6,964 nt of DNA from Desulfobacterales bacterium (GTDB lineage Bacteria; Desulfobacterota; Desulfobacteria; Desulfobacterales; JAHIVH01): NCBI GenBank assembly GCA_020056645.1, contig JAGVHJ010000371.1, forward strand, positions 1 through 6,964, given 5' to 3'. The position numbers and the translations under genes are program-made. Positions 5,125 to 6,964 of this stretch are shown in pieces (position 1 is the stretch's first letter; the number at the start of each line of letters is the position of its first letter). The notes beneath the pieces are model-generated. The model was not told where the DNA came from, made no database searches, and saw only the letters and a list, made by a program, of their open reading frames with translations.

Positions 5125-6528
5125 ATGCCCAAAAAATATCATATTTCCACAAAACCGGCCCCGCCCCGGCTTCATCCGGTTGGCAAATACGCCACTGTCG
5201 AGTTCCGGGAGGATTGCGCGGGAAGCTGCCGGCAATGTGTGAAAAAAAAATGCGTGTATAACATCTTTGCGGACAACTACCTCCACATGAGCCAGATGGC
5301 CGATCCCCAATACCTTTACACCTGCAACAGCTGTTTCCGCTGCGTTCAGGAGTGCACTAAAGGCATTTTCTCACGGGTCGTCAATCCCGAGTACCGCTTT
5401 CTCGGGGATGAGTACTGGACTCCCGCCATCATTCACCGGACCTGGTATCAGGCCCACACCGGAAGCATTCCCGTTTCCGGCGCGGGCTACCGGGGACCCT
5501 TCGTGGGTGAGGGGTTCGATTCCATGTGGACGGACATGAGCGAGATCGTCCGGCCCACCCGGGACGGAATTCATGGCCGCGAGTACATCAACACCATGAT
5601 CGAGCTATCGAGACGGCCCCAGGGCCTCCGATTCAACAAGGACATGAGCCTCGCCACAGAGGTTCCGCCGATTCTCGAAGCGCCTGTGCCCATGCTCTTC
5701 CGGTTCCATGACACCTTTGGCGTGGATTCGGACAACGTCCGTCTCTCCATTGCCAAGGCCGCGAGCGCCATGGGAACCTATCTTTTCATCAAGCCGGAAC
5801 ACATCAAAGGCGAAATGAAAGAGCACATGGCTTATCTGATCCCAAGCCTCACCCTTTCCACCTGGAAAGCGCACACGGACCTGATCAAGGCCGCGACCAT
5901 GGTTGAAATCGCTTATGGCCCAGGCCTGAAAGAAGCCGTTGGCGACATGAGAGCCCTTAAAAAGGATCTCTTCATCACCGTCACGGCTCCCCTTGACGCC
6001 AATGCGGCTAAAATGGCGGTGGAACTTCTGGACGCGGAGATCGACACCATCCATTACGTGTCAAACCACCACGGCAAGGAAGTAAACGTGACCAAACCCC
6101 GTTATCTGAGGGACGCCATCCGGGACATTCATCTGGCCCTGATTGCCAATTCGGCCCGGCTCAAGGTGAACCTTCTCTTTTCCGGCGGCATTGCCATGCC
6201 CGAACATGTGGTGAAAAGCATCATCTGCGGCGCAGACGGCGTTGTGCTTGACGCTTCCTTGCTTCTCGCCCTTGAGTGCAGACTCTGTGGACGATGCGCC
6301 AAGGGTCTCTCCTGCACGGCGAAACTGGAAGAGGTCGATCCGGGGTATGGAAAAACACGGATCACAAACCTCATGGCCGCCTGGCGAAACCAGATCCTGG
6401 AAGTTCTGGGGGCCATGGGAATCCGTGAAGCCCGGAGACTCCGGGGAGAAGTGGGCCGCAGCATGTGGTTTGAAAACCTGGAAAAGGAAAACTTCGGCCC
6501 TCTGTTCGGCGAACGGAAAGTGAGCTGA
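5125..6528 (+). CDS. Glutamate-synthase-like FMN-domain protein with two N-terminal [4Fe-4S] motifs
   Basis: The 467-residue protein begins with two ferredoxin-like cysteine sets: Cys31, 35, 38, 43 (C-x3-C-x2-C-x4-C, unusual spacing) and Cys67, 70, 73, 77 (C-x2-C-x2-C-x3-C). Next come DEYWTPAII and a GYRGPF segment, then DGIHGREYINTMIELSRRP, and a TIM-barrel region resembling the FMN domain of glutamate synthase: IAYGPGLKEA, SNHHGKE (313-319), FSGGIAMPEHVVKSIICGADG (from Ser353) and ALECRLCGRCAKGLSC (Cys385, 388, 391, 397), a third cluster site in the place of the synthase 3Fe-4S loop. The ISG-x-x-GGTGA loop expected of true glutamate synthases is not visible; SNHHGKE lies there instead. GAGGG four bases before the ATG supports the start. 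It follows metF by 15 bases, so it is probably an electron-transfer partner; real glutamate synthesis is uncertain. Confidence 0.8.
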   Translation: MPKKYHISTKPAPPRLHPVGKYATVEFREDCAGSCRQCVKKKCVYNIFADNYLHMSQMADPQYLYTCNSCFRCVQECTKGIFSRVVNPEYRFLGDEYWTPAIIHRTWYQAHTGSIPVSGAGYRGPFVGEGFDSMWTDMSEIVRPTRDGIHGREYINTMIELSRRPQGLRFNKDMSLATEVPPILEAPVPMLFRFHDTFGVDSDNVRLSIAKAASAMGTYLFIKPEHIKGEMKEHMAYLIPSLTLSTWKAHTDLIKAATMVEIAYGPGLKEAVGDMRALKKDLFITVTAPLDANAAKMAVELLDAEIDTIHYVSNHHGKEVNVTKPRYLRDAIRDIHLALIANSARLKVNLLFSGGIAMPEHVVKSIICGADGVVLDASLLLALECRLCGRCAKGLSCTAKLEEVDPGYGKTRITNLMAAWRNQILEVLGAMGIREARRLRGEVGRSMWFENLEKENFGPLFGERKVS

Positions 6529-6579
6529 CAGGAATGGAAAGGTCGTTTTCAACAAATGAATAATGATGTGGAAAAACAT

Positions 6580-6964
6580 ATGAGTCATAACACTAAATCA
6601 TGGAAACTCCCCGAAATCGTGGAAACGCCATCCCGGTTTCGAAACACCATCGGGAAGTACGTGGTGAGACGGAACTCCCGGTGTATTTCCTGCGGACTTT
6701 GCGCGAAACTGTGCCCTTACGGCGTGCATCTCCGCTATGAAAACTACGCAAAATCCCAGAAACCCATCAGCCACAAATGCATCGGGGATAAATGCAGTGA
6801 AAACGAATTTTTCTGCGTGAAGAACTGCCCACAGAACGCCCTCTCCGTGCAAGAGAACTCTCTCCTTGAAACCATGGGCGATTACCGGTGGACCTCGGAG
6901 ATGCTCCTTGGGCACTTTGCCATGGCCGAAACCGGCGATGTTCCCCAGGTGGACCTGGAATACA
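6580..6964 (+). CDS. Second glutamate-synthase-like iron-sulfur/FMN protein, 3'-partial
   Basis: The frame runs open to the window end (128 residues visible). It starts with a short leader KLPEIVETPSRF, then CISCGLCAKLCPYGVH (Cys35, 38, 41, 45; regular ferredoxin spacing) and CIGDKCSENEFFCVKNCP (Cys67, 72, 79, 83; C-x4-C-x6-C-x3-C, stretched). The segment GDYRWTSEMLLGHFAMAETGD corresponds to the WTPAIIHRTWYQAHTGS stretch of the preceding protein and to the junction between ferredoxin and FMN domains of archaeal-type GltB2 proteins, so the FMN domain should lie beyond the window. ATG 6580 is chosen for GGA seven bases before; ATG 6556, in frame with MNNDVEKH before it, is an equal candidate. 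The gene follows its paralog by 51 bases (or 27 with the earlier start), in one apparent operon. Confidence 0.75.
   Translation, partial: MSHNTKSWKLPEIVETPSRFRNTIGKYVVRRNSRCISCGLCAKLCPYGVHLRYENYAKSQKPISHKCIGDKCSENEFFCVKNCPQNALSVQENSLLETMGDYRWTSEMLLGHFAMAETGDVPQVDLEY

Noticed and set aside
1..6964. CRISPR arrays, tRNA or rRNA genes, transposase genes
   Set aside because: No regularly spaced repeats, no cloverleaf-like sequence noticed and no transposase motifs were found by eye.

Overview
The window looks like part of an anaerobe's C1/electron-transfer region. The best guess is a sulfate-reducing or related member of the Desulfobacterota (former Deltaproteobacteria). This rests on gene content: an MvhD-type iron-sulfur protein, MetV and MetF in tandem (methyl branch of the Wood-Ljungdahl pathway), archaeal-type split glutamate-synthase-like subunits and a DUF362 protein. 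No 16S or other taxonomic marker is present, so the assignment is an inference.

Layout. (1) 2-1285, plus strand: a DUF362 protein whose 5' end lies outside the window. Its reading frame is interrupted by one in-frame UAG (869-871) and then stays open to 1285. (2) 1272-2408, minus strand: a class II (Ntn-type) glutamine amidotransferase resembling the stand-alone amidotransferase subunit of archaeal-type glutamate synthase; its end overlaps the DUF362 frame by 14 bp. (3) 2409-3005: about 600 bp without a convincing protein gene but rich in signals. These are a weak minus-strand promoter with dyads, a plus-strand promoter with a perfect -35 box, tandem 10-bp repeats at the predicted start, an RNA hairpin, a strong intrinsic terminator upstream of the operon, a 14-bp long-range inverted repeat, and a hairpin abutting a strong Shine-Dalgarno. 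(4) 3006-6964, plus strand, one tight apparent operon: a short leader ORF, mvhD-like, metV, metF (4-bp overlap with metV), an FMN-domain glutamate-synthase-like iron-sulfur protein, and the beginning of a second, paralogous protein cut by the window end.

How the parts may work together. MetF and MetV should interconvert methylene-THF and methyl-THF. The MvhD-like protein is a small electron carrier of the kind that links such enzymes to Hdr-type complexes. No hdrA, hdrB or hdrC gene lies here; the genes directly downstream encode iron-sulfur/FMN proteins of the glutamate synthase superfamily, and an amidotransferase of the same superfamily is divergently transcribed. The most interesting reading is that the glutamate-synthase-like proteins form a redox module for the methylene-THF reductase, rather than (or as well as) making glutamate. 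The first of them appears to lack a canonical glutamate-synthase active-site loop.

The two other points most worth a second look are the in-frame UAG in the DUF362 gene (readthrough, possibly pyrrolysine, versus a broken gene) and the layered leader upstream of mvhD (promoter, terminator, inverted repeat, and an out-of-frame leader ORF that holds the only good ribosome binding site).
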